Source: Hydra vulgaris (lineage: Eukaryota > Cnidaria > Hydrozoa > Anthoathecata > Hydridae). From it: a stretch of DNA of 64,000 nucleotides. The translations under genes were made by a program, and so were the position numbers. Every line of letters begins with the position of its first letter. The stretch's first letter is position 1. The stretch is from NCBI RefSeq assembly GCF_038396675.1, contig NC_088931.1, positions 41,106,001-41,170,000 of the forward strand, in the 5' to 3' direction. Below are positions 33,010 to 45,436 of the stretch, one piece after another. The notes beneath the pieces are model-generated. The model searched no databases. It was not told where the DNA came from and saw nothing but the letters and a program-made list of their open reading frames with translations.

Positions 33010-33830
33010 CGAATTTTCGTGATTCTAGCTTGCTTAAGTTATTTTGAAAAAATTTAAAATTTTGAGTGTCTGTTTTAAATTTTTCCTTATTTATTTTGCG
33101 TATAACAGGTTTTATACAATTTCTTACATAGTATCGACAAGTAATGGTAGCTCTCTTTTCAACATATGCTAAATAAGCAATTGATGTTTTCAATATAGAT
33201 TTTTGTGTACAAGAGCTCCTAGAAGTTGTGGGGCACCAAAAGTTACATTCATTAATAACTACAATAAAGAGTCTTTAATATTAACTAATTGTTTATGATT
33301 ACTAGGAACGCTTTTAAAGAAGCTTAGGGATTTACCTCTAATGCCGAAGCATTCTAACTTTTTAAATAGAACATATTGATTGGCAATATATTCTATTAAA
33401 AAAGTTAGAATGCAATATGACAAATCGATGAATTCTCCTAGCGTAAAATGAGAATCTTTAAAAGAATCATGCTGCGTGTTAATTGAAGTATGGCGTGTTA
33501 AAAAGAATTATTTGTCTAAAAGTCGATTTGGTTATCACATAAAAGTTTATTGTCAACAAAATATTTGCAGACTCTATTACACGTTTATATTTCCTAATAT
33601 TTCAGAGAAAACTTGAAGAACTGAAATAGGACTATAATTTGTAATATTGGTGTGATCACATGATTTAAAAAATGAGTGAATTTTTCTACTTTTAAAAAAT
33701 ATATCAAGGATCCCTGAGCAATAGATGCTTTACAAATTTTAAGGAGGTTATTTTCAAAGCAACGAAGGAGCGTCAAACTTAAATTTAATAAGAAATTTTT
33801 GTAACATAAAAGTATCATAGAAAAAACTAT
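33010..33830 (-). pseudogene. LINE reverse-transcriptase relic
   Basis: Minus-strand pieces in order: KASIAQGSL then, one frame over, FKSCDHTNITNYSPISVL (33640-33720), KKLECFGIRGKSLSFFKS (33300-33370), NVTFGVPQLLG (33220-33250) and YLAYVEKRATITC (33130-33180). NYSPIS, ECFGIRG and GVPQ are standard non-LTR RT blocks; the FADD box is not recognisable. A hairpin at 33347-33414 interrupts the coding order. The ACAT array lies next to its 3' side. Confidence 0.72.
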
Positions 33831-33934
33831 GGAAAATAAATCTAATACTATTTGCTATGAGTCCATGTTATTATTCCTTTTTGCTTTATCGAACCCATGT
33901 TTTCTACTCATGACAAAAATTGTATATGCCTCCT

Positions 33935-34009
33935 CAGCCGGCATTTGGTCCTAAAAAGACGTCTTTTGAACGTTCATAAGACGTCTTTTTAGGACCAAAT
34001 GTTGGCTGG
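33935..34009. repeat. Inverted repeat with about 31-bp arms
   Basis: CATTTGGTCCTAAAAAGACG and its complement, with two mismatches toward the outer ends and an ACGT-containing loop. It lies between the convergent KLF and chitinase genes. Confidence 0.85.
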
Positions 34010-34366
34010 GTCTATGTCATGTGATGATTTTGTTCGCAACTTTGAAAGCTATTTTTTTTTTTATGAAGTAAATTGACTTCAACGCATTTTTGCAATCCTG
34101 ATTAAGAAATGCGCTATCCCAGAAATTAACAAATTTTTATATTTAAAAAAAGTAACACTTTAACTAAATCTAAAAATTTATAATATAGAACAATAAACTT
34201 TATATTGTTGTAGAGATATGTTTACACGATAAAGTTAGTATTTTGTAAATTAACAGAAATTGAATAAAACTTAAAAAAATTTCACACAAAACGTTATCTT
34301 GTTTAAAAACATGTTTCCATAAGTTTTACATAGTAACTAAAAAAACATCTTTTTTGCATGAAAAGC

Positions 34367-36205
34367 CTAAACATCTGTATGAGAATTGTCTGAATCCTGT
34401 GCTATACTTGAAGAGATAGTAACTAGATTTTGAGTGGTTTGGGCTAGACTCTGGATGTTGTTTTGCATGTTAAACATATCAGAAATATGTTTGCTATAAT
34501 GCTTACCAGCTATTAAGTTATTCTGATCAAAAGACGCGTCCCAAATCATTACGCCTCCGAATCGTGGTTCTTCTTTATATTTCTACATATTAAATATTTA
34601 TATAAAAGCCATAGTAATTATAGAATTTTATAAAAATAAATTATATGAAGGTAGATAACTTACGCTATATATAACCGCAAGTTCCTGCGGAGTTCTGTAA
34701 TGTTGAGGGTTTCCGGAAGCTTTAATATTTGCTGGTATTCCAATATAAATTTTAGGTCCTTTGTTATCCCTAGAATAGTTGAGCCATTTTACCATATGAT
34801 CATCGAATACAACTGTATTACCTGTGTTGCACCAGTTGTTATAAAATTGCACATAAATTTCATCAATAAAGTTCGGTACGTCTCCAAGTAAATGTTCAGC
34901 AGATGGACCTAATAAACTAAAATGTAACTTTGCTTAATGGTTTTTAAACAATTACCTGCGTTTAAGCAATTGAATACTACGTATTGATACAGAAAAATAG
35001 TTATATTCTAAAAACAGTTTGAATCAATTGAAACAAACTTTTAATAAAATCTTACTAGTCTGGATAGGGACACTGGGGAGCAGCACTGATAAAAACTGAT
35101 TGCGATCCAGTTTTCTCTAATCTTTTAATTTCTTGAACAAACAATGAGTAGTACTTATAGTCACCACTTTCAATATCAAGATCTATACCATTCAATACAG
35201 CACTAAATGTTATAGGAAAAAATAAAATGAAGACGACATCAAATTTTTAATTGCTGAAGACTTTAATATATTTAATAAAAAACTATTAAATATAACTATT
35301 GTTTTACAAGTAATAAAGTTACATTGAATGTAAAAAAAAAAATTAATTTACTTTGTTCGACAAACCTAGAAAAGGTAATAATATTCCTCTGACATTATAA
35401 AAGAAAATCTGTTGTTAGTTTTCTAAAGGTGTTTTTAGAAAAAAAAACTGTCCTGGAAATCTGATATTCACATTTTATATTTAACGTAACCATTTATAAT
35501 ACTGTAATTTATAATAATCTTTGAAAAAACAACTTTTCCTTCATTCATAATTTTCTTTCTTTCTTTAATATCTTATGGAAAAGTGCAACTTATAGTAAAA
35601 TAATAAAATCTCTCCAATAAGCAAACCAAATTGTCTCTACTAAATTAAAGATTTGTATGTTGATAAACTTAAAAAAGGTTTTACTAGTCATGTTAAAAAA
35701 AAAAGGTATGGAAATCTTACATATATACAGTACTTTTCAATTAATTAACTTTGTTCCATATACTAATTTAAAGCGAAACTGTAACCAAATCCAAGATCGT
35801 GGATTTATAGGGAAAAACTTTATAACATATGGCTAAATTGAAAACTGTTCTATACATACCTTTTGGAACAGTTCAGAATAAAATCAAAGGAACTTTTACA
35901 GCAAAAAGACTACGGTTTAAAACAAATGTAAAAACTAATATAAATAAAGTTAAAAAAGGCATTTACACTATACAACTTTTCTAATATTTTAGAACATGAA
36001 TTAGATTATTAAATCAAAGGTTAAAAAACCTTTGTTCACCTATTTAAATATAAAAAAATGATGAAATACACTTTCCAAAACTTGAAATATTGGTTTTTAC
36101 AAAACTTATATTACAAGAAGATTGCAATACTGAAAACTTTTATTAAAACGCACATTGCCATCCATATTTGTACACCTCAACGTGCAACTGTTAAATATAT
36201 ATTAT

Positions 36206-36247
<42 letters not shown>

Positions 36248-37824
36248 AAATATATATTATAATAAATATATATTATAATAAATATATATTATAATAAATA
36301 TATATTATAATAAATATATATTATAATAAATATATATTATAATAAATATATATTATAATATATACTGAAATACTTTAATGAGTACTTCAATATAAAAAAA
36401 ATAAAATAGAGGATTTTTCAAATATACCTTCCAAACGGTCTTAATAATGGTAACTCCGAACCTTCAAGAAACAAATGGTAAACTCTATATGCAAAAAGCT
36501 TTGCCTCAGCTTCATTTTTGAATCCGACATTTCCGACTGCTCCGCCAAGCGATATTAAAACATTTTTGCCTCGCTTTTGACATTCTTTTACTCCATTCTC
36601 AATTGTTTTGCATCGAAATAAAGTCTTATAATCAGAACTTAAAGGCGTTTCACAATGGAAAGCAAAATTCATACCAGGCATTTTATCTAAATAATTAAGT
36701 AGTATTTTTTTATTATAGTTTTTTAATTATTCCCATATATTACTTTTCTATTTCTTTAGAATATGTATTAGATAATTAAAAGTTAAAAAACCTTTGTTCA
36801 TTTCATCAAAAAAAGTATTGACAAAAGACAATATGATTGTATCATAATTGTAAGAGCAAAATTCCGAAAGATCTTTTTCCCAAAATTCTTTTGACTTCAA
36901 TTCGTTGTAAACGGCATTTTGTCCCCAATATGTTACGATCTTGTGACTTTTTATATTTTCTAAATTCAATTTTAACAATATGTAATACAAATATAAAATG
37001 AAAAAGTTAATCACGTCACGCAAATAAAATCAGTTCTCCAAATGATTCTAAATATTTAATACATCTATGACAAAAATAAATTTTAGCTGTATCTGTATTT
37101 CATATCTGATATAATCACAGATATGAAATATGTTTCATATCTGTAATTATATATACATCTAAAATTTTGCATCTGACTTTTTGACAGTTTTGGAATTTCA
37201 TATTTGAAAAAATGAATTTCCAAAACTGCAATTTTTTAAATTTAAAAAAATCCGTTGTTTTTAATTTATCATGAGCACCATAAAACATTTTTTATAACAA
37301 AACTTAACACAAAAAACAGCAATGCAAAATTAAATTTATGCTAGTCTGTTATAAAATAACAATGTTAAACTATAAAATAACAATGTTAAATTATTTTGAG
37401 TTAATAAAATATTATAAGTAATAATTTTAAAAAGTATTCATGCTAAAAATTAAAAAAAAACCTAATTTTGAGAATACCCTAAAAAGTTGTGCCATTCGCA
37501 ATCACAATAGCCGGCATATAGATTTTTCAAAAAAATTTAATTTAATTGCTAATATTTTTATATAAAAATTTTAATATTAATATTTTATATAAAAAATTTT
37601 TGTCTAAAATTTATACTAAAAACTCTATTTTAAGATTGCAACTTTAATTTTTTTTGGTGTTCTATTGTTAAAATTTTGGTTAAAATCTAAAACCTTATAA
37701 GTAAAAAATTTTTTTTAATTATAAATATAATTATAGTTCATAATTTTAAAATAAATTTAAACTTACCTTGATGGCTGTTTTTCAGACATATTAACAGTAT
37801 ATATGCATAGCAAACTAAAAACAT
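34367..37824 (-). CDS. Class III (hevamine-type) GH18 chitinase, secreted
   Basis: Predicted endochitinase cleaving beta-1,4-GlcNAc polymers outside the cell. Minus-strand exons: 37824-37767, 36959-36792, 36686-36428, 35202-35056, 34916-34664, 34582-34367 (stop TAG). Sum 1101 nt, 366 residues; all phases fit. The exon at 36792 uses a weak donor, GTTTTT. Residues 1-15 are a hydrophobic signal-peptide-like start. Barrel landmarks: YWGQN at 30-34, SLGGAVG at 121-127, catalytic NGIDLDIE at 166-173 (acid/base Glu173, Asp169 and Asp171 kept; the usual first Asp is Asn166), VQFYNNWC, and GGVMIWD at 304-310. The last 45 or so residues are Gln/Asn/Ser-rich and carry no recognisable chitin-binding module. 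Class III enzymes are best known from plants and fungi. Confidence 0.93.
35203..36427 (-). other. Third intron of the chitinase gene
   Basis: AT-rich intron holding the 16-bp tandem array at 36198-36365. About 45 bases at 35990-36035 resemble the end of exon 2 and its donor (36763-36807). Confidence 0.7.
36198..36365. repeat. 16-bp tandem array (TTATAATAAATATATA) fused to a (TA)n tract
   Basis: About eight nearly perfect units follow a short TA run inside the chitinase intron. Confidence 0.93.
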
Positions 37825-38451
<627 letters not shown>

Positions 38452-38467
38452 CATACAGAGAGAGAGA

Positions 38468-38511
38468 TTTTATCATATTGTTAAGTTTTTAGACTTAACC
38501 ATATGATAAAA
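38468..38511. repeat. Small hairpin, about 19-bp arms
   Basis: TTTTATCATATTGTTAAG with its near-complement, one mismatch, next to the (TA)n tract. Confidence 0.8.
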
Positions 38512-38519
38512 TACACCCT

Positions 38520-40370
38520 AATAAATTTATAGAAATATACCCCATTTAAATTGTATAAACAATGGCATTTGGTTAATAAGCTGCTATTGACCACATAACC
38601 TTTCAATTGCATTTTCAAAACACACAACTTTATCAAATATAGATTGAAACATGTTGACAATAAAATGTTGTAAAACTTGGGTGTTTAATAGTCTCATTAA
38701 ATATAATTTGACTTGCCATGAAATTTGCACTTTTTAAAAATTTGTATTTAACTTTTTTATTATTACTTTTGCAACTTTTAAATTTATTGCAACGAGGGGT
38801 GGATAACTTTGTCATAAACAAAATCAAAGATTTTTTTGTTTTCTAGAGAATTAAATTGTGAATTACAACTGGAAATCCTTATAAATCATGGCGAATTGCT
38901 CCCTTTTCGATACTAAAACTCTTATTATAGCATCATGACATCACTAATGTTTTGATTGTTTTATATCTATGCATAAGGAACCGCTATAAAAAAATAATGA
39001 AAAAATGTTTTTCTAAAAAATTTTACTTTAATTAACCTTAGAGGTTTTATGAATAAAAAATGTTTAAAATATAATTAAAAAAAAAAAAAACTACAAAAAA
39101 AAAAAAAAAAAAAGTTTAGGTAACTATGATGTGGTATGAGATTCAGGATATCAAAAAGTTTGTAAGTTTTGGCAGCTAATATGTCTGTTGACGAGTTGAA
39201 ATAGTTAAAACGTTTGATAGTTATTACAAACACAAATTTATCCAAGATAAATAAAATTCCAACAAAAAAATGCTGTAGATTTTTTATAAGTAAAAGCGTT
39301 ACAGTCATCTTAGAAACAAGTAGGAAAAGTATTAACTTCTATCCTCATAAACTATAACTAAATAAATTCCCCTAAATTTTATGGTAGCAGCATCTGTTTA
39401 TTCACTCCACTCTTTTAACGACTTCTTTATTGAGACAACTTTTACGTTTACGTCAAACTATTATCATAGTTCTAAGAGAGCGATTTCGATAGAATAGAAG
39501 TGAGGTCATTTGAGAAAATAGAGCTATTTGTTTTATAGGAGATTGTCCATAAATTACGAAACACTAAACTTTTTAAAAAGTAGAAGTAGGAGATTTGCTC
39601 TTTTACGCAGGGACTTTGAACATAAAGGCTAATTTAATTTTTGGTTCATTTAAAGGATCTGCGAAGAAAACTTCTTTTTGTTTGTTTAATAACTAATTTT
39701 AGCATTGCGTAATTTATGAACTATATCTAAAAAAAGTATGTTATGTAAGAAAGTATGTTTATATAAAAAATATATAAGATCTTTTAGATTATCTCAAGAA
39801 TTTGATTAGATTATCTCAAGATTTTAGGGCAGGAATTACATTTAAAAAAAAATGTAGTTCAAAGTATTATCAAAAATTATAAACGTGGAAAAAAAAAAAA
39901 ATAGTTCTAATATTTGATATGTTTCGATTCAATAAACAATGTTTTCTTTAAATTTTTTTTTTAGTAGTAATTTATTAATTTAGATGTTAAAAAAGTAAAT
40001 AGTAAAGAAGTAAATAAAAAAAGTAAAAACACTTCCATACTTTTTTTTTTTTTTTTTTATATAAACGAGTGAAATTTAGACAACAGATTTAAAACTATAA
40101 AGCATTGTAGATATGAGTTTTGCTCATCGTATTAATATTTTGATTATAAATCCTGACTTTTTATAAACCCCGACTTTTTATAAACCCCGAAATTTAGTTA
40201 TAGATTCAAGTTTTTGAATCTTATTGGTCGTATGTTAAATATTGTGCTTTCTGTAAGAGAATCAGTAAATCAGTAAAACAGGATTTAAAGTTTATTATTT
40301 TTAACCTTTAATAAGTTTCCAGATATACGACTAGTTAGAAATTTACCCTTCTTGCATATATTGCAAAGCC
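38520..40370. other. Intergenic, nothing recognised
   Basis: AT-rich with several A or T runs (39079-39113, 40042-40058). No coding similarity is seen. Confidence 0.5.
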
Positions 40371-41160
40371 CAATATTTACTTTATTTCGTGAAACATTGC
40401 CCTAAAATATTGGTTTATGGTGCAATTACAGCCAATTGATGTGGTTTCGATTACCTTGAAATACTTTAGAAAAAACTTAAAAGATTCATACACATCACAA
40501 ATGCTCAAAAATTGCAAGATGTTTGAGCCCTTTTAACAGTATCAAGCTTTGAAGCAGTTGGTGGCATAAGAATGAGGTTAAGTTATTGGTTATTTAGTCA
40601 ACCTCAATTCTATTGATAAAAGATAGATGTAAGAGTAAGCTACAAATTTATAAATTATTCTACATGCCACCAAAGGTATTAAGGGCTAGAGGGTCTAAAA
40701 ACACATATTTATTTTTAAGAAGTAAATATGTATTTTTAGACCGCCTTTGTCGTCTAAAAATACATATTTCTTAAAAATAAATCATTTTAGAAAATTGGTA
40801 GTTTTGAAAGGTATTAATATTTTATTCCTGACCATTACTAAACATAAAATGTGTATTTTATGGTTTAACACACTCTAGAATCAATAATGTTTTATTCTTG
40901 TAATTACTTTCATATAATTTTGAAAGTAATTAACACTTCCGTAGGACCCAGACTATAACCCTATCAAAAATTTTTGGGAGATTATGAAGTTTTAGGTTTC
41001 AGATAAACAGCCATCAAGTTTAAATAATTGAAAGAAGCAATAAAGAAAGTTTAGATAAAGAATATATTTGCCAAGCACTGCAATAGCCTGATTCTTAGCA
41101 TGCCACGCTGAATCAAAGCAGTTGTCAAACGCAAAATTTACAAAATACTGACATATCCAA
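40370..41160 (+). pseudogene. Tc1-like transposase relic
   Basis: Plus-strand pieces read VKHCPKILVYGAIT (about 40390-40435) and DPDYNPIKNFWEIMK (40947-40991), followed by KQPSSLNN at about 41005. These are the Tc1 V.H.P.I.VWG and SPDLNPIENLW blocks, the latter holding the last catalytic Asp position. A hairpin (40696-40783) lies between and stops are numerous. Confidence 0.68.
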
Positions 41161-41239
41161 ATATGCAATGATTTTAATAGAGGATATTGTCAAATTATAA
41201 TTTAAAAGTAAATACAGTCGTTTGATAAATGAAATCTAT

Positions 41240-41470
41240 CAAAATATCCTACCAAATTTCAGAGAATAACTCTATCAATCCCATAATCCATCTTAAATTA
41301 GTTTTGTACCAAATTTAATATCGGGGATCTTTTGTTTGGAAAAAATTTCTTTAAATTTTTAATGAAAAACAAGACTTTGTTTAAAACTGCACTTTGGAAA
41401 GTTTTAAAGCAGCATTTGCTAAACATGGACTTTGATACATTTGATTTCAAATATCTTTTTTGAAAACGAT
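41240..41470 (+). pseudogene. LINE ORF C-terminal relic, second copy
   Basis: LKLVLYQI, a stop, YRGSFVWKK and NCTLESFKAAFAKHGL can be read with stops and a frame change. It is homologous to 27718-28030. Confidence 0.6.
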
Positions 41471-41784
41471 TTAACAGTTTTAAATTAAATAAATCATTTA
41501 AAATAATTACATTTTCTTCAGCTTTTTTTGCTAATTGTTTACTTTTTTGCTAATATTTTTATTGATGTTTATTAACCAGCCGTTATTATTTTATATCGCA
41601 TTATTTTTAATAAAACTTAACGCAATTTTTTGTGGATTGATAACTTTCATACTTTTGTCTCATTTTATTTTTGAAATCCACTGGAAGATTGTTAGATTGT
41701 AAGTATTTATTTCATTGCTGAGGTTTTGTATGTATTTATAATGTTTATTTATCACCTATTACGTATATAATATAAATTTTTTTA

Positions 41785-42430
41785 ATGTTTAAAAACGCCA
41801 ATGTAACGGGGCTCGGTGATAAGACAATTTATCTTTTTCTTGCTCCGGCCAGGATTTTTTATAATTGTAATTTTGGAATTTTTAACATATGGCAAAATAA
41901 ATTAAAAAAAAAAAAAAAGTGCAATTGCAATTTTTCCCGAAGAAATTCCATATACTTGACTCCATTCATAGTTGTTCCTTGAGGCAAAAAATAGAACCCA
42001 GCAATCCTATATTTTGATTGGCGCACCAAATCAACTGATTTAGTGGATGTTTCATTGTTTCAATTGTATAACAAGCCTGAAATCTATAGGGGTCTTTTAG
42101 ATTCATAACAGTGGTTAACCAAGATTTGCGAGCTGGTTTGTATGATTAAGACCGCACTCATACCTTAGACAACGGGAAACCGTCATAGAACTGATATCTA
42201 TACCTGTCTAAAGCACAGCAGTACTTGTATTTCTACAGAAATTTGTTGCTGTACGCTTTATTATGCGATCATCTCTGAGACAGTTTTTCCTTGCACGCCA
42301 TATCTCTTCTTGTCACAAAAACTCCCAGAAGTTTTGAAATTTACTGCAGTGTGCACACCAGTCTACTCACTACTCACGTATTGCACCAACTTGCCGTTCT
42401 GAATATCTTTCATTAATAATGAAGGGTATT
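41785..42430 (-). pseudogene. Tc1-like transposase relic, N-terminal and middle part
   Basis: Minus strand: SVNFKTSG-type start near 42340, RDDRIIKRTATNFCRNTS (about 42230-42285), VSRCLRYECGLN (about 42150-42190) and GTTMNGVKYMEFLREKL (41931-41981). These match the paired helix-turn-helix region and the NGxKY block of Tc1 proteins. It is oriented opposite to the relic at 40370-41160. Confidence 0.65.
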
Positions 42431-42463
42431 CAGGATGAATATTGTTCATTATTCTCAAACCTT

Positions 42464-42507
42464 CAGAATGAATATCCTTTATTATTTAATAAAGGATATT
42501 CATTCTG
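42464..42507. repeat. Perfect small palindrome
   Basis: CAGAATGAATATCCTTTA and its complement around a TTATTTAAT centre. Degenerate copies of the arm lie just upstream (42395-42450). Confidence 0.85.
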
Positions 42508-42705
42508 ATTGCTGATTAGGATGAATATCTTTTTGATTGCTGCTCCGATAACACTGATAGTATTACTTCAAATTTAAATTGTGATTTACTCATGATGTGG
42601 CTGATGCAATAGGTTATTGCGTAAAAATGAACACCAACCACACATTAACCCTATTTACAGCTAGTGGCCTTAAACTCTTGCTAACGACTGTAAACACGAT
42701 GTAAT

Positions 42706-42740
42706 CAGTGGCGTATTAAGATATTTTGGGCCTTTGGCAG
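42706..42740. mobile_element. Solo hAT-like terminus
   Basis: CAGTGGCGTATTAAGA is a typical hAT end, followed by a GGGCC-containing stretch. No matching opposite end or transposase was found nearby. Confidence 0.35.
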
Positions 42741-42832
42741 CGCTACTTCGGGAGCCTAATTTAAGCATAAGAATATTTAAAATGTATAATTATAAATTTT
42801 AGGTTGTTAATTAATTGTCTGTTTAAAATAAA

Positions 42833-42885
42833 CTTTATAACAAAAAACAACTAAATTGTAAAATTAGTTGTTTTTTGTTATAAAG
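42833..42885. repeat. Perfect hairpin, 22-bp arms
   Basis: CTTTATAACAAAAAACAACT and its complement are separated by about 9 bases. Confidence 0.88.
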
Positions 42886-43059
42886 TATTAGCGGAAAAAG
42901 CATTTATCTTAATTATGTTTTATTTTACTTGATATTAAGTAAAGGGTCTACTGCGCGCACGCACACACATATATACAAATGGCCGCATTTGTCAACTCAA
43001 AACACCAAACAACTAAATAACAACAGACCCTAAAGTAACCTGCAACACGCTATATAATT

Positions 43060-43790
43060 ATTTTTAATCAGAATCTAAAACCAAGCCTATGAAGCCTCTC
43101 CCGATATTTAACCCTTGTTCTACTAGCATACTCCAATCGAACATCCTTACATCATACAAACCTGTCAAAGAAAAGTTTTTGTATCTAATCAAAACCAAAC
43201 CAATGGGCTTTGATGGCATTAACCCACGAGTTCTTAACAGTTGTGCAGCAAGCTTTGCTATTCCAATTAGCATCATACTCTTAGAATTGTTGAGGCCAGC
43301 GAAGTACCTTCTGAGTATTAGAAAGCTGAAATCGCTGAATATAGATAGGTGAAATAGAAATAGGTGTTTTAATGACTAATGATTTAAAAGTCAGGAAACA
43401 AGTATTCTCAACCATATTAGCTGGCAACCGTATGCTTGGTAAGCTCGAGAGTACTTTTCGAGGCCGTCGTCTTGGACAATGGCGCACATTGTATATTTCA
43501 CACATTGTCCAACACTTGGAATTCGTAGTACAAAACATATCTAGCTCAAGATATCGTAAAACTAGAGCAAACTACCGAGCCACAGTCTCTCTACCATAAA
43601 GCATTAACCTTACACTCAGCGACTATCAAGATTAAACCTGACAACATTAACCAAACGACGAGCAATAGGAGATCTTTATGAACAATACAAAACTAACGAC
43701 AAAACCGATATAATTAACACAGTCCTTCAACGCCAACCAAACCCAACGTCTTCAAAGTATAGTTTTCGAATTACTGGAATTGAGAAGAAA
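43060..43790 (+). pseudogene. CR1-like LINE, RT and C-terminal fragments joined by a deletion
   Basis: Frame 1 (43089-43300) gives LIKTKPMGFDGINPRVLNS, an RT block 2-type sequence (TK..G.DGI.P.VL). After a junction near 43300-43370, a second frame gives DLKVRKQVF, LGKLESTFRGR and HIVQHLEFVVQ, then pieces of RRAIGDLYEQYK: the order downstream of the RT domain. The RT active site is missing, so the copy carries an internal deletion. Confidence 0.75.
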
Positions 43791-43960
43791 AAAAAAATAT
43801 TTTCAAATATAGTAATATCTAAAATAAAATATCTGAAAAATCAGTTTTTTAAAGAATGTTTTCCTTTATACTTACAATCATTAGGTTGTTTAGCTTTTTA
43901 ATTGCCGTTTTTGACAAAGCTTGCTCAAATTGCCGTTTTTTACAAAGCTTGCTTGCTATT

Positions 43961-43969
<9 letters not shown>

Positions 43970-44006
<37 letters not shown>

Positions 44007-44023
44007 TATATATATATGTGTGT
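43970..44023. repeat. (TA)n/(CA)n microsatellite
   Basis: TGTGTG-(TA)n-CACACA-(TA)n-TGTGTG arrangement, itself palindromic. Confidence 0.93.
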
Positions 44024-44165
44024 GCACCTAGGACGTACAATATATATCGAAATCATTACTTCCATACCTATCACCAAAACGATTCTCTAAAAAACAGATG
44101 TCTGTTTAATATTGCTAAAAATCATTGTAAAAAGATTTTGTCACCAGAGCTAGCTATTCTCAGGT

Positions 44166-44276
44166 CATAAAAATATTTAATCTCAAGTATTTAATCTCAA
44201 ATATTTAATGTCAAATATTTAATCTCAAATATTTAATCTCAAATATTTAATCTCAAATATTTAATCTCAAATATTA
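44166..44276 (+). repeat. 14-bp tandem array (TATTTAATCTCAAA), about eight copies, inside a LINE
   Basis: Near-perfect units separate the KKILSPELAILRS region from the SRDFWR region of the LINE protein. The array expanded within the coding sequence. Confidence 0.9.
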
Positions 44277-45390
44277 GGCTCTCGTGACTTCTGGAGAATC
44301 TTTAACAGTATCAATAGTAAGGTCAATTATTTTATTCTAACTCTCTTGTATAATCCAGATTTTGTCACCTCACGAGAAAACAAAGCTAAATTATTTGCTA
44401 AGAACTTCTTGTCAATATTATCTCTTAACTCCATAAGTTGCGTTCTACCTAATATAGCCGACAAACAAGCTGATCCATTGTTTGACATTCGTATCACTTT
44501 AGCTTCTTAATCTAAAGTGATTTCCTGCTTAGACTTTTCTACAGCTTGTGGTTCAGATAACATACCTGTTGTACTCGGATCTGTCGTCTATAATTTCAAA
44601 ACTATTTAATAAGTGTTTATCAGAGTCTTATTTTCCAGCCTGCTGGAAAGTAGCACCTGTTATCCTTATTTTCAAAAATTCTAGAAAGCGATCTGACTCG
44701 TCTAACTACCGTCTTCTTTCTATCATAAGTAAGGTTTTTTAATCTTTAATTAACGAACACTTAATCTCTCATATTGAATCTAATAACAATTCTTTCCGAT
44801 CACCAATATAGATTTCGATCGTCTTGTTCTACTCCTGATTTGTTAACAGTTATAACCGATAGGTTTTATCATGCATTAAATAGATGTGGAGAGGTTAAGG
44901 CTATTGCTTTTGACATTTCTAAAGCTTTTGATAAAGTTTGGCAAGCTGGTCTTCTCCATAAGCTTTCTTCTTACGGTGTATCTGGTAACATCTTTAAGAT
45001 TATTGAATCCTTCCTTTACTTTTATAGTATAAAAGTTGTCCTTGATGAACAGCACTCTTCTTCATATCCGGTAACTTCAGGGGTTCCTCAAAGTTCTAAG
45101 CTTGGCCTTACACTCTTTTTAACTTACATTAACTATTTTCCAGATATTCTCACATCCAAGGTGGCGTTGTTCGCTGATGATACAACCATTTATTCTTGTC
45201 TTGATAAGAAGCCAACACTCTCTGATTGTTTGGAGGGGGCATTTGAGCTTAAAAAGGATCTCACGTCTGCTACAGTATAAAGCTCACAGTGGCTGGTGAG
45301 TTTTAACTCAAGATAAAGCTAAATTTTTTTCACCTAACCGTTATCATAATAATTGAGATTTTCCTTTATTTATGAACGGTAATGTACTCG

Positions 45391-45436
45391 ATGAGTCATC
45401 TATCCTCATCTAACGATGAGGGTAGATGACTCATCG
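45391..45436. repeat. Hairpin inside LINE coding sequence
   Basis: CGATGAGTCATCTATCCTCA is followed by its reverse complement with one mismatch. The LINE frame (MNGNVLDESSI... then GLTITSNLSWKPF) resumes after it. Confidence 0.88.

Noticed and set aside
32722..33193. Long frames of YIHT or MYVC repeats on both strands
   Set aside because: They are translations of the (ACAT)61 microsatellite and its flanks.
36210..36365. Possible CRISPR-like array (regular 16-bp units)
   Set aside because: The units are contiguous with no spacers and lie in a eukaryotic intron; a minisatellite is the right call.
42706..42740. Complete hAT element starting at CAGTGGCGTA
   Set aside because: No matching right end or 8-bp duplication was found in the following sequence; listed only as a solo terminus.
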